From CADEEN01 sp963816315 (GTDB taxonomy: Bacteria > Pseudomonadota > Gammaproteobacteria > Burkholderiales > Burkholderiaceae_C), in assembly GCA_963816315.1 (NCBI GenBank), contig CAWFJZ010000047.1, positions 62,001-126,000 of the forward strand: a stretch of DNA of 64,000 bases. Reading direction: 5' to 3'. This document shows positions 1 to 9,190 of the stretch, in pieces. The notes below the pieces were generated by a model. It was not told the origin of the DNA. It made no database searches and was given only the letters and a program-made list of their open reading frames with translations. Each line of letters opens with the position of its first letter. Position 1 is the first letter of the stretch. A program made the position numbers and the translations under genes.

Positions 1-413
1 TCCAGCAGGACTGGGCGAAGATCGGCGTCAAGGCCACGATCAAGACCTACGAGTGGGGCGAGTACCTGAAGCGCGCCAACAATGGCGAGCACCATGTGTA
101 CATGAGCGGCTGGTCGGGCGACACCGGCGACGCCGACGATTTCCTCGCGCCGAACCTGACCTGTGCGGCCAGCCGCGGCGGCATCAAGTTCTGCAACGCG
201 GCGTTCGACAGGTTGGTCGAGCAGGGCCGCGCGACGGTGGACCCTGAGAAGCGCAACGCGACCTACCGCGAAGCGCAAGCCATCTTCAAGCGCGAGCGGC
301 CGTGGATCACGATCGCGCATTCCTCGATCTACATTCCGCTGCGCAAGGATGTGAAGGGCTTTGTCATGGCGCCGAACGGCAGCATGGACTTCGAAGGCGT
401 GTGGCGCGAGTGA
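1..413 (+). CDS. ABC transporter dipeptide/oligopeptide-binding protein, C-terminal end (partial)
   Basis: The reading frame enters from the left edge (first full codon at 3) and ends at the TGA at 411-413, giving the last 136 residues. These read like the C-terminal lobe of family 5 periplasmic solute-binding proteins (DppA/OppA type): a GW..D..D stretch near the start, then cysteine-bearing loops and a closing segment that matches the usual 'I...V.GF...P.G..F..VW' ending. Family members bind di- or oligopeptides in the periplasm for an ABC importer. The stop overlaps the GTG start of the D-Ala-D-Ala dipeptidase (GTGA), so the two are probably co-translated. A complete permease/ATPase set lies 9 kb downstream. 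Ligand specificity cannot be read from this fragment. Confidence 0.85.
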   Translation, partial: QQDWAKIGVKATIKTYEWGEYLKRANNGEHHVYMSGWSGDTGDADDFLAPNLTCAASRGGIKFCNAAFDRLVEQGRATVDPEKRNATYREAQAIFKRERPWITIAHSSIYIPLRKDVKGFVMAPNGSMDFEGVWRE

Positions 414-1018
414 AAGCTCTGCGCATCGAAGACATTGCGACGCATCCGTCGTTCCGTCGCCTGGCCAGCATCGCCGGCATCGCCATCGACCTGCGCTACG
501 CCGGCAGCAACAACTTCGACGGCCGCGTGCTCTACCAAGGCATCGACTGCGCGTGGCTGCATGTCGAAGCGGCGCGAGGGTTGGAGACGGCCGCCGCGTG
601 GCTCGCCGCGCACCACCCTGGCCAGCGCCTGCTCGTGCTCGACGCGCTGCGCCCGCAGCGCGTGCAGGAAGCCATCTGGCGCGATGTGCAGGGCACGCCG
701 GCGCAGATCTATTTCGCCGACCCGGCGCGCGGTTCGATCCACAGCTTCGGCATGGCGGTCGATGTGACGTTGCTCGACGACAAGAACCACGAGCTCGACA
801 TGGGCAGCGGCTTCGACGAGATGAGCCTGCGTTCGCACCCCGCGCTCGAAGCCGAACAACTCGCCGCCGGCCACATCGCGCAGCATCACATCGAGGCGCG
901 CGAAGTGCTGCGCGCCGCGATGCACCATGGCGGCTTTCGCGGCATCCCCACCGAGTGGTGGCACTTCAACCACGGCGACGCGCAGCGCGTGCGCCGCGAG
1001 TTCGTGCGCGTGGAGTGA
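410..1018 (+). CDS. ddpX: D-alanyl-D-alanine dipeptidase (VanX/DdpX family)
   Basis: This 202-residue protein carries the M15D zinc peptidase signature: SIHSFGMAVD (His111, Asp118) and EWWH (Glu182, His185), which supply the zinc ligands and catalytic glutamate in VanX. The family hydrolyses D-Ala-D-Ala. In enterococci this gives vancomycin resistance; in Gram-negatives such as E. coli DdpX it salvages cell-wall dipeptide. The GTG at 410 is chosen because it overlaps the upstream stop by 4 nt and begins the conserved sequence; longer in-frame starts would lie inside the binding-protein gene. No signal peptide is visible, so it should act in the cytoplasm on imported dipeptide. The neighbouring peptide-binding protein and the dppBCDF genes support a salvage role. 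Confidence 0.93.
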   Translation: MKALRIEDIATHPSFRRLASIAGIAIDLRYAGSNNFDGRVLYQGIDCAWLHVEAARGLETAAAWLAAHHPGQRLLVLDALRPQRVQEAIWRDVQGTPAQIYFADPARGSIHSFGMAVDVTLLDDKNHELDMGSGFDEMSLRSHPALEAEQLAAGHIAQHHIEAREVLRAAMHHGGFRGIPTEWWHFNHGDAQRVRREFVRVE

Positions 1019-1099
1019 CGCCGCGCGTGCCGCCACGCGCAGGGGCCTGCGGCGCATCGCGCAAAAATGCAAGCCGCAGACACAAGTGTTCACGCGCGG

Positions 1100-1122
1100 C
1101 CGTGGATCGATCACGGATTTTT
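1100..1122 (+). terminator. Candidate intrinsic terminator after ddpX
   Basis: An imperfect palindrome (CCGTGGATCGATCACGG, 1100-1116) is followed by ATTTTT at 1117-1122, 80 nt after the ddpX stop. The stem is short with one unpaired base, so this is a moderate candidate. Confidence 0.45.
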
Positions 1123-1180
1123 CTCCTCCGGCCCTGATCGTGTGACCGCGCGTGTGATTCGCGCGCTCTCGCTACATGTT

Positions 1181-1211
1181 TTGACAGCGCGCATGAACAC
1201 GCCCCTACGCT
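1181..1211 (+). promoter_or_regulatory. Candidate sigma-70 promoter for the beta-helix lipoprotein gene
   Basis: A perfect TTGACA (1181-1186) is followed 19 nt later by TACGCT (1206-1211), just before the ATG at 1218. The spacer is longer than ideal and the -10 box matches only at the key T-A...T positions. If it is used, the transcript would have an extremely short leader. Confidence 0.35.
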
Positions 1212-1217
1212 GGCGCC

Positions 1218-2497
1218 ATGAACTCAACCTGCACCTTCACTCTTGCCCGTTCGCGCGCGTTGTTCCTGATGGCTGCGGCCGGCCTGGCCTTGGCGGCTTG
1301 CGGGGGTGGCGGTGACGCCACCGGCGACACACCCACACCCACGGCCAGTGGCGACCCGGCGCCTGCGCCGCCGTCCAACCCACCCGCCAATCCGCCGAGC
1401 AACCCACCGACCACGCCATCCGCATCGCCGCCCGCATCCCACCCGCAGCGCCGCCTACCGCCCCGCCCGCGGACGGCGGCCCCGTCGCCGGCAACCCTGC
1501 AGGTGCTTGCGCTGTGCCGGCGGGCGGGCAGGTCAAAAGCATTGCCACGCCGACCACCGTCGTCGGCAATGGCACCGCTGCGAGCTGCACCTCGGCCGCA
1601 GTGGTCGCTGCGGTGGCCAACGGCGGCGTCGTCACCTTCAACTGCGGCGCCGATCCGGTGACGATCACGATGGCGGCCACGGCGCGTGTCTTCAACAACA
1701 AGCCCGACCTCGTGCTCGACGGCGGCGGCAAGGTCACGCTGTCGGGCGGCGGCGCGCGGCGCATCCTCTACCAGAACAGTTGCGACCAGAGCCTCGTCTG
1801 GACGTCGCCGAACTGCGACTTCCAGGATTCGCCGAAATCGACGCTGCAGAACATCACCTTCGTCGATGGCAATTCGAGCGGCCAGGGCTACGGCCTGAAG
1901 GAGGTGTATGGCGGCGGCGCGGTGTTCGCGCGCGGCGGGCGCCTGGCGATCATCAACGCGCGCTTCTTCCGCAACCAGTGCGAGTCCACCGGGCCCGACC
2001 TCGGCGGCGCGGCGGTGCGTGCGCTGGAGATGTCGCGTGCATCGCCGGTGTACGTGGTGAACAGCACCTTCGGCGGCGCCGACGGCTACGGCAACGTCTG
2101 CTCCAACGGCGGCGGGCTGTCGAGCATCGACACCTCGTACACGGTGGTCAACACCGTCTTCACGCACAACAAGGCCATCGGCGTCGGCCAGAACCCGGCC
2201 ATCGCCGGCACGCCGGGCGGCGGCCTCGGCGGCGGCATCTACATGGACGGCAACACCTTTGACCTGTCGATGTGCGGTACGGTGATGCGCAACAACAGCG
2301 CCAACGAATCCGGCAGCGCGATCATCTATGTCAGCAACAGCCGCACCGGAACGATGTCGGTGCGCGACAGCACGATGACCAGCAACAGGAGCATCGGCAC
2401 GGCGGCGCCGAGCTTCGACCTGCCCGGCCTGCCCGGCTTGTTCGTTATCGCGGCGCCTGGGCAGCCGGTGATCACGGGCTCGTCGATCACGCCTTGA
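1218..2497 (+). CDS. Lipoprotein with right-handed beta-helix domain, frameshifted
   Basis: The first frame (from ATG 1218) encodes a lipoprotein signal peptide ending in LAAC (Cys about residue 27), a poly-glycine stretch and a Pro/Thr/Ser-rich linker. The second frame, open to 2497, encodes about 330 residues rich in G, N and short beta repeats, with NGGG-like turns, resembling pectin-lyase-like parallel beta-helix proteins with a 'polymorphic outer membrane' style passenger. The two frames join in the Pro/Ala-rich linker around 1425-1460, so one indel splits an otherwise coherent gene. It is probably an outer-membrane-anchored surface protein. No catalytic residues can be assigned and the substrate is unknown. 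The frameshift may be a sequencing error in this low-complexity GC tract. Confidence 0.7.
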
Positions 2498-2501
2498 AAG
2501 T

Positions 2502-2870
2502 TCAGCGCGGCGAACGGCCGTAGCGGATCGACTGCAGCACGCCGGCGCGAAAGCGCAGCGTGGCTGTCATGTTGCCCGGACCGCGCTCGTACAGCCACTC
2601 TTCGATCGTCTGGCACGGCAGCACGGTGCCGGCCCAGGGTTCGGGCACCAGTTGCAGATCGGGCCCGTAGTACAGCGGCGCGCAGAAGCTGTCCTTGAGC
2701 AGCGGCTGGCCGCACTTGTAGAGCACCGAGACGCGCGAGTCGCCTTCGCCGGCGCTGCCGCCGGAGCAGCGCAGCGTCTCGGCCTGTGCCGGCGGCGCAA
2801 TCATGTGGGCGAGAGCGGCAGCACAGACACCGAGCACGGCGCGTGCAAGCGACTTCGGTGAGCGCTTCAT
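2502..2870 (-). CDS. Secreted DUF2845-like protein
   Basis: A 122-residue protein starting at the ATG at 2868-2870 with a cleavable signal peptide (basic N-terminus, Ala/Leu core, ending near AQA). The mature part has paired cysteines and the pattern 'LRC..G.S...GDS...VL.KCG.P', followed by a C-terminal '..LRF..G.L..I..G', typical of DUF2845, a family of small periplasmic proteins of unknown function common in gamma- and betaproteobacteria. Earlier in-frame starts extend into the VOC gene and look unnatural. It is convergent with the beta-helix gene, 4 nt away. Confidence 0.75.
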   Translation of the reverse strand: MKRSPKSLARAVLGVCAAALAHMIAPPAQAETLRCSGGSAGEGDSRVSVLYKCGQPLLKDSFCAPLYYGPDLQLVPEPWAGTVLPCQTIEEWLYERGPGNMTATLRFRAGVLQSIRYGRSPR

Positions 2871-2878
2871 CGTTCGAG

Positions 2879-3253
2879 TCAGGCTTCGGCCTCGTGGCAA
2901 ACCGCTTCGATGTTGTGCCCGTCCGGACCCATGACGAAGGCTGCGTAGTAGTTCGCGTGGTAGTGAGGGCGCAGACCCGGCGCGCCATTGTCTTTGCCAC
3001 CCGCCTGCAAAGCCGCGCGATGGAACGCTTCGACTTGCTGGCGATTCTCGGCCGCGAACGCCAGGTGAAGATGCGCCGGCTTCTCCTCGGTTTGATACAG
3101 GCACAACGAAACCGTACCCTTTGGTTGGCTGAGCTCGACACCGTTCGGCGGCCACTCCGTGACAACAGTGACGCCGAGTGGTTCAAGTGCCGCGAGGAAA
3201 AATGCTTTGCTCGCTGCATAGTCGCTGACGCCGAATTTCACGTGGTCGAACAT
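2879..3253 (-). CDS. VOC-family (glyoxalase-like) protein
   Basis: This 124-residue protein opens with MFDHVKFGVSDYAASKAFF, the first beta-alpha-beta unit of the vicinal oxygen chelate fold, and ends with an FVMGPDGHNIEAV strand that carries the usual last metal-binding glutamate. The length fits a single-module VOC protein that dimerises to form the metal site. Related small proteins are often annotated as glyoxalase or bleomycin-resistance proteins, but the substrate cannot be told from sequence. It lies 8 nt upstream of the DUF2845 gene on the same strand and may be co-transcribed with it. Confidence 0.85.
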   Translation of the reverse strand: MFDHVKFGVSDYAASKAFFLAALEPLGVTVVTEWPPNGVELSQPKGTVSLCLYQTEEKPAHLHLAFAAENRQQVEAFHRAALQAGGKDNGAPGLRPHYHANYYAAFVMGPDGHNIEAVCHEAEA

Positions 3254-3334
3254 GAGTTCTCCTGAACGGGTGGGCCCTGACGGTCGATGGACCGCCGGGC
3301 GCGACGAAAGTTCTCGCGCCCGGCGCCGCGATAT

Positions 3335-4411
3335 TCATGCGCGTTTCTTCTCCTTGGCTCGCTCACGCCCGGCCTTGGTGCGAACTTTCCACGTCGCCAC
3401 CAGTGTTTTGCGTTCGAGCGCGCTCATCGCATCGCGCTGCGTTTCGCGCTGCAGCTTGTGAAAATTCTTCAGCCGCGCCGGTTGCAAAGCGTCGCGGACC
3501 GCACAACCCGGCTCGCCGGCGTGCCGGCAATCGCGAAAGCGGCACTGCGGCGCCAGGCGGGCGATGTCGTCGAAGGCCTGCACCACTTCGCCGGCGTCGG
3601 CATCCAGGCGCAGCGTGCGCAGGCCCGGCGTGTCGATGATGCAGGCGCCGCTTCGCAGCGCATGCAGTGAGCGCACGGTCGTCGTGTGCCGGCCACGGCC
3701 ATCGCCGTCACGGATGCCGCCGGTGTCCTGGATGTCGGCGCCGATTAGCGTGTTGGTCAGCGTGCTCTTGCCGGCGCCGCTGGAGCCGACGACGACCAGC
3801 GTCTGCCCGGCGCCGAGCCACGGTTCGAGCGCCGCTGCCGTTTGCGCCGACGTGCCGTTGACGGCGAGCACGGCCACGTCGGCCGGCACCAGCGACAGCG
3901 CCTCGTGCTCGCGCGCAGCGCGTTCGTCGTCGCTCACGAGATCGGCCTTGGTCAGCACGACGACGGCACTGACGCGCGCCAGCCGCGTGAAGGCCAGGTA
4001 ACGCTCCAGCCGCCGCGGGTTGTAGTCATGGTCCAGGCCCATGACGATCAGCACGGTGTCGATGTTGGCGACGAGCACGACGCGCGTCACCTTGTCGCGG
4101 CCATCGTGCAGGCGGCGCGCGATCTGGTTCACGGGCGGCACGCGCACATGCACCCACCATTCGGCCAGCGGGTTGCGCTGCGCATAGGCCCAGTCGCCGA
4201 CCGCCAGCGCGTCGTTGTCGAGCGCCGCATGCAGCGCCGGCAGCACGCGCGCCCGCACCGCGTGGTCGCCGTTGTGCAGCATGACGCTGTCGCGCTGCAC
4301 CTCGACGACGCGCATCAGCGTGTCGTCGGCGCGCACTTCTGGCAATGAAGAAAGGATGCGTGGCGTCAGGCCGATGGCGCGCAGGCGTTCGAGATCAGTC
4401 AGTTCGATCAT
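3335..4411 (-). CDS. rsgA: Small ribosomal subunit biogenesis GTPase RsgA
   Basis: A 358-residue circularly permuted GTPase. An N-terminal OB-like region is followed by the G4 motif TKAD (154-157), then the P-loop GSSGAGKST (209-217) and the G3 motif DTPG (260-263), and finally the zinc knuckle Cys290, Cys295, His297, Cys303. This order (G4-G1-G3) is diagnostic for RsgA/YjeQ, which binds the 30S subunit late in assembly and tests the decoding centre in a GTP-dependent way. The basic tail is typical. The ATG at 4411 is preferred to an upstream start (4462) because it begins the conserved domain without a low-complexity extension. The 269 nt between it and dacB hold no convincing gene. Confidence 0.96.
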   Translation of the reverse strand: MIELTDLERLRAIGLTPRILSSLPEVRADDTLMRVVEVQRDSVMLHNGDHAVRARVLPALHAALDNDALAVGDWAYAQRNPLAEWWVHVRVPPVNQIARRLHDGRDKVTRVVLVANIDTVLIVMGLDHDYNPRRLERYLAFTRLARVSAVVVLTKADLVSDDERAAREHEALSLVPADVAVLAVNGTSAQTAAALEPWLGAGQTLVVVGSSGAGKSTLTNTLIGADIQDTGGIRDGDGRGRHTTTVRSLHALRSGACIIDTPGLRTLRLDADAGEVVQAFDDIARLAPQCRFRDCRHAGEPGCAVRDALQPARLKNFHKLQRETQRDAMSALERKTLVATWKVRTKAGRERAKEKKRA

Positions 4412-4680
4412 GGGTGTTCGTGATGAAGCAAAGCAAAGCCGAGCCGCAGCGGATGCGGCCAACGAAGAGAGCTTTTGGCTAGCTGCCGCGACCGGTGACG
4501 GTCACGGCCTCACGAACACTTGGTGCGTGTGGCGCGCGCGATCAGGCGGCGGCGGTGCAGGCGAGCGAAGGGGCAAGGTCCAGATGGGTCATGGCGGCCT
4601 CCTGCGGCGAGTTGAACAAAACGAAGGCGCGACTGTGCACGCGCTCGCGCGATGCGTCAACCGACAAAGTGGGGAGGGAC

Positions 4681-6147
4681 TCAGCGCCATCGCGCGCCCG
4701 AGTTCGCCACCCATTCGATCAATGCGTCGAGTGCCGGCCGACCCTTGGCCGCGTCGTCGTGGTTGATGAATGCGACGACGACCCACGTGTCGCCGCGCGT
4801 GTCGCGCACCGTGCCGGCCAAAGCGGTCACGTTCTTCAGCGTGCCCGTCTTCAACCGCGCCCAGCCTTTAGCGCGCGTGCCCTTCAAGCGGTTGCGCATC
4901 GTGCCGTCAACGCCGGCCACCGGCAGGCTCATCAGCAGTTCGGGCGCATGCCGGCCCTCGAGCGCAACCTCGATCGCACGCGCCATCGTGCGCGGCGCGA
5001 TGCGCTCGCTGCGCGACAGGCCCGAGCCGTTGTCCATCACCAGGCCGTCGCGATCGATGCGCTGCGCGTCGAACCAGCGCAGCACCTCGCGCTGCGCAAG
5101 CTCGAGCGTCGTCGTGTGGGTGTTCGTCGTCATCGCCGCCACGCCGAGCTGAAGGAACAACAACCGCGTCAGCGCGTTGTCGCTCGTCTTGTTCATGTTG
5201 CGGAGCACCTCGCCCCACGGCCGCGCGCTGTGCTGAGCGATGCGTTGCGCGCCCGTCGGCAGCGCGCCCTCGCGCACGTTGCCCGGCGCGGCCGTGAAGC
5301 GCCCACCCAGGCTCGCCCACACCGCGCGCACCTGGCGCTCGGTGATCACATCGCGGTCGAGCAGTTGCAGGGCGGCTTGCGCTTCGCAGCGACGCGGGAA
5401 GCCACCTTGCACCTCGATGCGCCATTGACCGGGCGAGGTTTCGCCGACGCGCGGTGGCAGCCAGTCTTCGTCCCAATCGGCGCAATGCTTGTCGGTCAGC
5501 ACGAGGGCGCTTGCATCGACGCTCACACCGTCGAGCGGCGGCATCAGGCGCGCACTCACCGCACCGCTGTCGTCCGCCGACAGCGCCAGGCCCATCAGGT
5601 TGCCACTGAGCATCAGCGCATCGGGGATCACGTTGTACGGCCACTCCGGCGCTTCGTCGAACGGCCGCACACCGATGTCGATGCGCGCCGGCTTGAACAG
5701 CGAGCGGTCGAGCACGAGGCCGCCGGCGACTGTGTGCACGCCGCGCTGGCGCAGCTCGAACAGCAATTGCCACAGCGCCGGCAAATCGAAATCCGGGCCG
5801 CCGCCGCCAACGAGCACCAGGTCGCCGTCGAGCACACCGTTGTTGACCGTGCCGGTGGTGTGCAGCGTGGTGCGCCCGCGGTGGTTCGGCCCGAGGCGGT
5901 CGAGGGCGACGATGGTCGTGACGAGCTTCATCGACGAGCCTGGTTGCATCGGTGCGTCGGCGCGGTGCTGCCAGGTGCGCGCCCAAAAGGTCTGCGGGAT
6001 CGCGATCGCGCCGAGCGCGTCAGGCGGCAAGCCGGCTTGCGCCAGCGCGGCCACTACCGGCGCTGGCAGTTCGTCGTCGAACGCCGCGGTTGCGGATGGT
6101 GCGCTCAGCAGCAGCGCGGCGGTGATCCACGACAGCACGGTCTTCAT
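4681..6147 (-). CDS. dacB: D-alanyl-D-alanine carboxypeptidase/endopeptidase (PBP4)
   Basis: A 488-residue protein with an N-terminal signal peptide (residues 1-22) and the three class C penicillin-binding motifs: SSMK (Ser71, Lys74), SDN (322-324) and KTG (433-435). The roughly 250-residue gap between the first two motifs is the domain insertion characteristic of the PBP4/DacB (S13) family. It acts in the periplasm, removing terminal D-Ala and cleaving DD-cross-links in peptidoglycan. The ATG at 6147 starts the signal peptide; the frame is open 45 codons further upstream but without secretion features. Together with ddpX, the amidase and murQ it suggests a cell-wall turnover neighbourhood. 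Confidence 0.95.
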   Translation of the reverse strand: MKTVLSWITAALLLSAPSATAAFDDELPAPVVAALAQAGLPPDALGAIAIPQTFWARTWQHRADAPMQPGSSMKLVTTIVALDRLGPNHRGRTTLHTTGTVNNGVLDGDLVLVGGGGPDFDLPALWQLLFELRQRGVHTVAGGLVLDRSLFKPARIDIGVRPFDEAPEWPYNVIPDALMLSGNLMGLALSADDSGAVSARLMPPLDGVSVDASALVLTDKHCADWDEDWLPPRVGETSPGQWRIEVQGGFPRRCEAQAALQLLDRDVITERQVRAVWASLGGRFTAAPGNVREGALPTGAQRIAQHSARPWGEVLRNMNKTSDNALTRLLFLQLGVAAMTTNTHTTTLELAQREVLRWFDAQRIDRDGLVMDNGSGLSRSERIAPRTMARAIEVALEGRHAPELLMSLPVAGVDGTMRNRLKGTRAKGWARLKTGTLKNVTALAGTVRDTRGDTWVVVAFINHDDAAKGRPALDALIEWVANSGARWR

Positions 6148-6501
6148 CGTCGCGCCGATTCTGCATTGCACGTGAGGCGATGCCACTTGCGCCATTTTCT
6201 CGGCCTCGACGCCGCCGTCGCGCAGTCGCTCGAGTGATTTATCCCGGGGCTCGGGCGCGCAGACCCCTAACTGCGAAGTCACTGTGCCTCTAGGCAGCGT
6301 CCGACGCGATGCCTAAGATTTCTTGACGACGGGTGATCCGCGCGCATCGAATGCGCGGCAAGTTCCAGCACGCGTCGTGATGTGCCCTCGCAGTGCTGTT
6401 TGAATTGCAGCCGCTGTCCTCGCCGCCGCGTTGCCGGATCGTGCGTGAGGGGCTGCCCAGCCGTTCGCCATCCGGCAGGCACCGATGCATTGGAGCAAAT
6501 C
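6148..6501. other. 354-nt divergent intergenic region between dacB and the haem-binding-like gene
   Basis: No gene is supported here. A TTGACG at 6324-6329 with a weak -10-like TCGAAT 18 nt on (6348-6353) could drive the rightward gene. A Shine-Dalgarno-like GGAG lies at 6492-6495, seven bases before the ATG at 6502. The dacB promoter should also lie here but none stands out. Confidence 0.4.
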
Positions 6502-7272
6502 ATGAAACTGAAGATCCGACTGGCTGCGGTCGCAGCCACCATGGCGCTGGGCGCGCCGCTGGCCCACGCCGATTGCCGCAACCTGCCGAGCTGGAGCCAA
6601 CTCCAGGGAGCCTTGATCAGCGCGGTCGCGACAGAAGGCAGTGGCTTGAACTTTCAGATGTGGGCGACGCTGGTTGACCGCGACGGCACGGTCTGCGCGG
6701 TGGCCTTCTCGGGTGACGACCGCGGCGCGCAGTGGCCGGGCAGCCGCGTCATCTCGGCACAAAAGGCCAATACCGCCAACGCCTTCAGCCTCGATGGACT
6801 GGCCTTGTCCACCGCCAACCTGTTCTCGGCCGTGCAGCCCGGCGGCAGCTTGTTCGGGCTGCAGCACAGCAATCCGGTCGACACGAGCGTTGCCTATGGC
6901 GGCAACTCGGCCAACAACGGCTTGGCAAACGATTTCATGGTCCACAAGAAGATCGGTGGCGTGAACGTCTTCGGCGGTGGCCTGGCGCTGTACAACGCGC
7001 AGCGCAAGGTCGTGGGCGCTGTCGGCGTGAGCGGCGACACCTCATGTGCCGACCACATGATTGGCTGGCGCGTGCGCAACAACCTCATGCTCGACTACGT
7101 CAATGGCGGCGTTGCCGCCTTGTTCAGTGGTGACGCCGCGCATCCCGACAACATCGTCTACGACATCACGCCCAACCCGAACGGAGGCACGGGCATCAGC
7201 GCCCGTGGTTTTGGTCACGCGACCTGCGGGAACGACCCCGCTGAACGCCTCAGCTTGCCGGCCGTAAGATGA
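6502..7272 (+). CDS. Secreted haem-binding-like protein (GlcG/HbpS family)
   Basis: This 256-residue protein begins at ATG 6502 behind GGAG and has a signal peptide ending at AHA (about residue 24). The mature part shows the GlcG/HbpS pattern: a 'W..LVDRDG.VC.VAF' strand, 'SR..SA.KA.TA..FS', and a glycine-rich GGVNVFGGGLALY segment followed by 'VGA.GVSGDTSC.DH', close to the usual GG.P...G...GA.GVSG signature. Family members bind haem or corrinoids or accompany glycolate operons, but this protein stands alone. It is exported and carries conserved cysteines near its end. Function beyond the family is not assignable. Confidence 0.85.
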   Translation: MKLKIRLAAVAATMALGAPLAHADCRNLPSWSQLQGALISAVATEGSGLNFQMWATLVDRDGTVCAVAFSGDDRGAQWPGSRVISAQKANTANAFSLDGLALSTANLFSAVQPGGSLFGLQHSNPVDTSVAYGGNSANNGLANDFMVHKKIGGVNVFGGGLALYNAQRKVVGAVGVSGDTSCADHMIGWRVRNNLMLDYVNGGVAALFSGDAAHPDNIVYDITPNPNGGTGISARGFGHATCGNDPAERLSLPAVR

Positions 7273-7430
7273 TTTGAGTTCCGGGCCTGGGCGGCACGCG
7301 CCGCCTCGGCTCGGTGGCGCGCCGATCTCAGCGATGGCGGCGCGGCCGCAGCGGACGTTTGCCAAACCGGCAACAACGGCAAACTCGATCGGTGAATCGA
7401 GTTCGCGCCGTGTGATCTAGCATCTGCGGC

Positions 7431-8249
7431 ATGAACCGCTGCAGTTTCACGGTGCTGATGTGCGTCGCCCTGGTCGCTGGCTGCGCCAGCACGAGAACGA
7501 CAACCCCCGGCGGCGTGCCGATCGACACCCGCTACACCAGCGCCAACCAGGACAGCCGCGTGCTGTTTCTCGTGCTGCACTACACCGTGGCCGAATTGAC
7601 GCGATTCGATCAAGGTGCTGACCGAGCCGAAGGACGAGGTCAGCGCGCATTACCTCGTCAGCGATGAAACGCCGCCGGTGATCTATCGGCTGGTGCCGGA
7701 AGACGAGCGCGCCTGGCATTCGGGCGCGAGCCATTGGCGCGGGCACCAGATGCTCAACGCGAGCTCGATCGGCATCGAGATCGTGCACCCGGGCTTTCGC
7801 CTGCGGCCCGACGGCACGCGCGAGGTCCTGCCGTTTCCCAAGGCGCAGATCGATGCGCTGCTGCCGCTGATGAAGGACATCGTGCAGCGCCACCGCATCC
7901 GGCCCGAGCGCATCGTCGGCCACAGCGATGTGCTGCCGCAGTGGAAGGAAGATCCGGGGCCGATGTTTCCGTGGCAGCGGCTGGCCGATGAAGGTCTGAT
8001 TGCGTGGCCGGATGCAGCAGCGCGTGGCGGCGCAGCGGGTGGTGTTCGAAGCAAGCGCTGCCCGACGTGCCGTGGTTCCAGCAGATGTTGACGCGCCATG
8101 GCTTTGCGCCGCAGACGAGCGGCGTGCTCGACGAAGCGACGCGGCGCACGGTCTCTGCATTTCAGATGCGCTTTCGGCCCGCCAGATTCGACGGCATGCC
8201 CGATGCAGAAACCGCGGCGATCCTGCACGTGTTGGTGACGCCGCCGTGA
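7431..8249 (+). pseudogene. amiD: AmiD-like N-acetylmuramoyl-L-alanine amidase, multiple frameshifts
   Basis: Three reading frames together make one AmiD-type protein. From ATG 7431 comes a lipoprotein signal (Cys about residue 18, VAGC) and the first amidase_2 strand (VLHYT). A second frame, from about 7605, carries SAHYL, 'AWHSGASHWRG', 'SIGIEIVHPG' and 'GHSD...KEDPGPMFPW', including the zinc-ligand His and the catalytic-site residues of family T7-lysozyme/AmpD amidases. A third frame (and a few codons of the remaining one, near 8000-8050) ends with a peptidoglycan-binding helical domain to 8249. AmiD is an outer-membrane lipoprotein that strips peptides from MurNAc, including anhydro-MurNAc. 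The stop overlaps a possible GTG start of murQ. As read, the gene would not give full-length product; sequence error is possible. Confidence 0.75.
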
Positions 8250-8263
8250 CCGCGCGCAAGACG

Positions 8264-9190
8264 ATGGCTGCCAAGAAGAAGAACAGCGCAGGCGCCGCGC
8301 CCGCCACCACCGAAACGCCCGACGCCAAACACCCGCGCCTGGATCGCTACGCCACCCCCGACCTCGTCGCTGCCTTCGTCGATGACCAGGTCGAAGCCGT
8401 CGCTGCCGTGCGCGCCGCCACCGCCGACATCGCGCGCGCCGTCGATGCCGCCGTGCCGCGCATGCGCGCCGGCGGGCGGCTGATCTACATCGGAGCCGGC
8501 ACCAGCGGCCGCCTCGGCGTGCTCGACAGCGTCGAGCTCACTCCCACCTTCAACTGGCCGCGCGAGCGCGCGCGGGCGCTGATGGCCGGGGGCGACCCCG
8601 CCATGTACGTCGCGGTCGAAGGCGCCGAAGACGATGCGTCGCAGGCCGCGCAGGACCTGCACCGCCTCGGGCCGACGGAGAACGATGTCGTCCTCTGCGT
8701 CGCCGCGTCGGGCAGCACGCCGTACGTGCTCGGCGCGGTGCAGCATGCGCGCATGTGCGGCGCGCTGACGATCGGCATCGCCAACAACCCGGGCTCACCC
8801 CTCGCGTCACTGGCCGAGATCGGCATCACGCTGGCCACCGGCGCCGAAGTCATCAGCGGCTCGACGCGCCTGAAAGCCGGCACTGCGCAGAAGATCGCGC
8901 TCAACACGTTCTCCTCGGCGCTGATGGTGCGGCTGCACAAGGTCTTCGGCAACCTGATGGTCGATCTGCGGGCGTCGAACAGCAAGCTGATCGCGCGCGC
9001 CGAGCGGCTGACGGTGCTGGCCACAGGCTGCACGCTCGACCAAGCGCGCGACACGCTGTCGCAATGCGGCTGGCACATCAAGACTGCCATCGTTGCGATC
9101 GAGCGCAAAGTCGATGTCGAGTCCGCCGACCGGTTGCTCGACGCTGCCGACGGCGACACCTGGGCAGCGTTGGACGCACCACGGCCGTGA
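8264..9190 (+). CDS. murQ: N-acetylmuramic acid 6-phosphate etherase
   Basis: A 308-residue SIS-fold enzyme with the MurQ signature YIGAGTSGRLGVLD near residue 77 followed by the substrate-loop 'E..PTF'. 'AG.D.A.....EGAEDD' and 'GI.N.P.S' segments are as in characterised MurQ, and the C-terminal helical part is present. It cleaves the D-lactyl ether of MurNAc-6-phosphate to give GlcNAc-6-phosphate, in the cytoplasm. The ATG at 8264 is used; an in-frame GTG at 8246 would overlap the preceding stop by 4 nt and is an equally possible start. Its stop overlaps the GTG of dppB, so it heads the transporter operon. NagA and a SIS-domain enzyme downstream can process its product. Confidence 0.95.
   Translation: MAAKKKNSAGAAPATTETPDAKHPRLDRYATPDLVAAFVDDQVEAVAAVRAATADIARAVDAAVPRMRAGGRLIYIGAGTSGRLGVLDSVELTPTFNWPRERARALMAGGDPAMYVAVEGAEDDASQAAQDLHRLGPTENDVVLCVAASGSTPYVLGAVQHARMCGALTIGIANNPGSPLASLAEIGITLATGAEVISGSTRLKAGTAQKIALNTFSSALMVRLHKVFGNLMVDLRASNSKLIARAERLTVLATGCTLDQARDTLSQCGWHIKTAIVAIERKVDVESADRLLDAADGDTWAALDAPRP

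Noticed and set aside
410..1018. Vancomycin-resistance vanX
   Set aside because: The family matches, but vanH/vanA partners are missing, and in Gram-negatives the enzyme serves dipeptide salvage.
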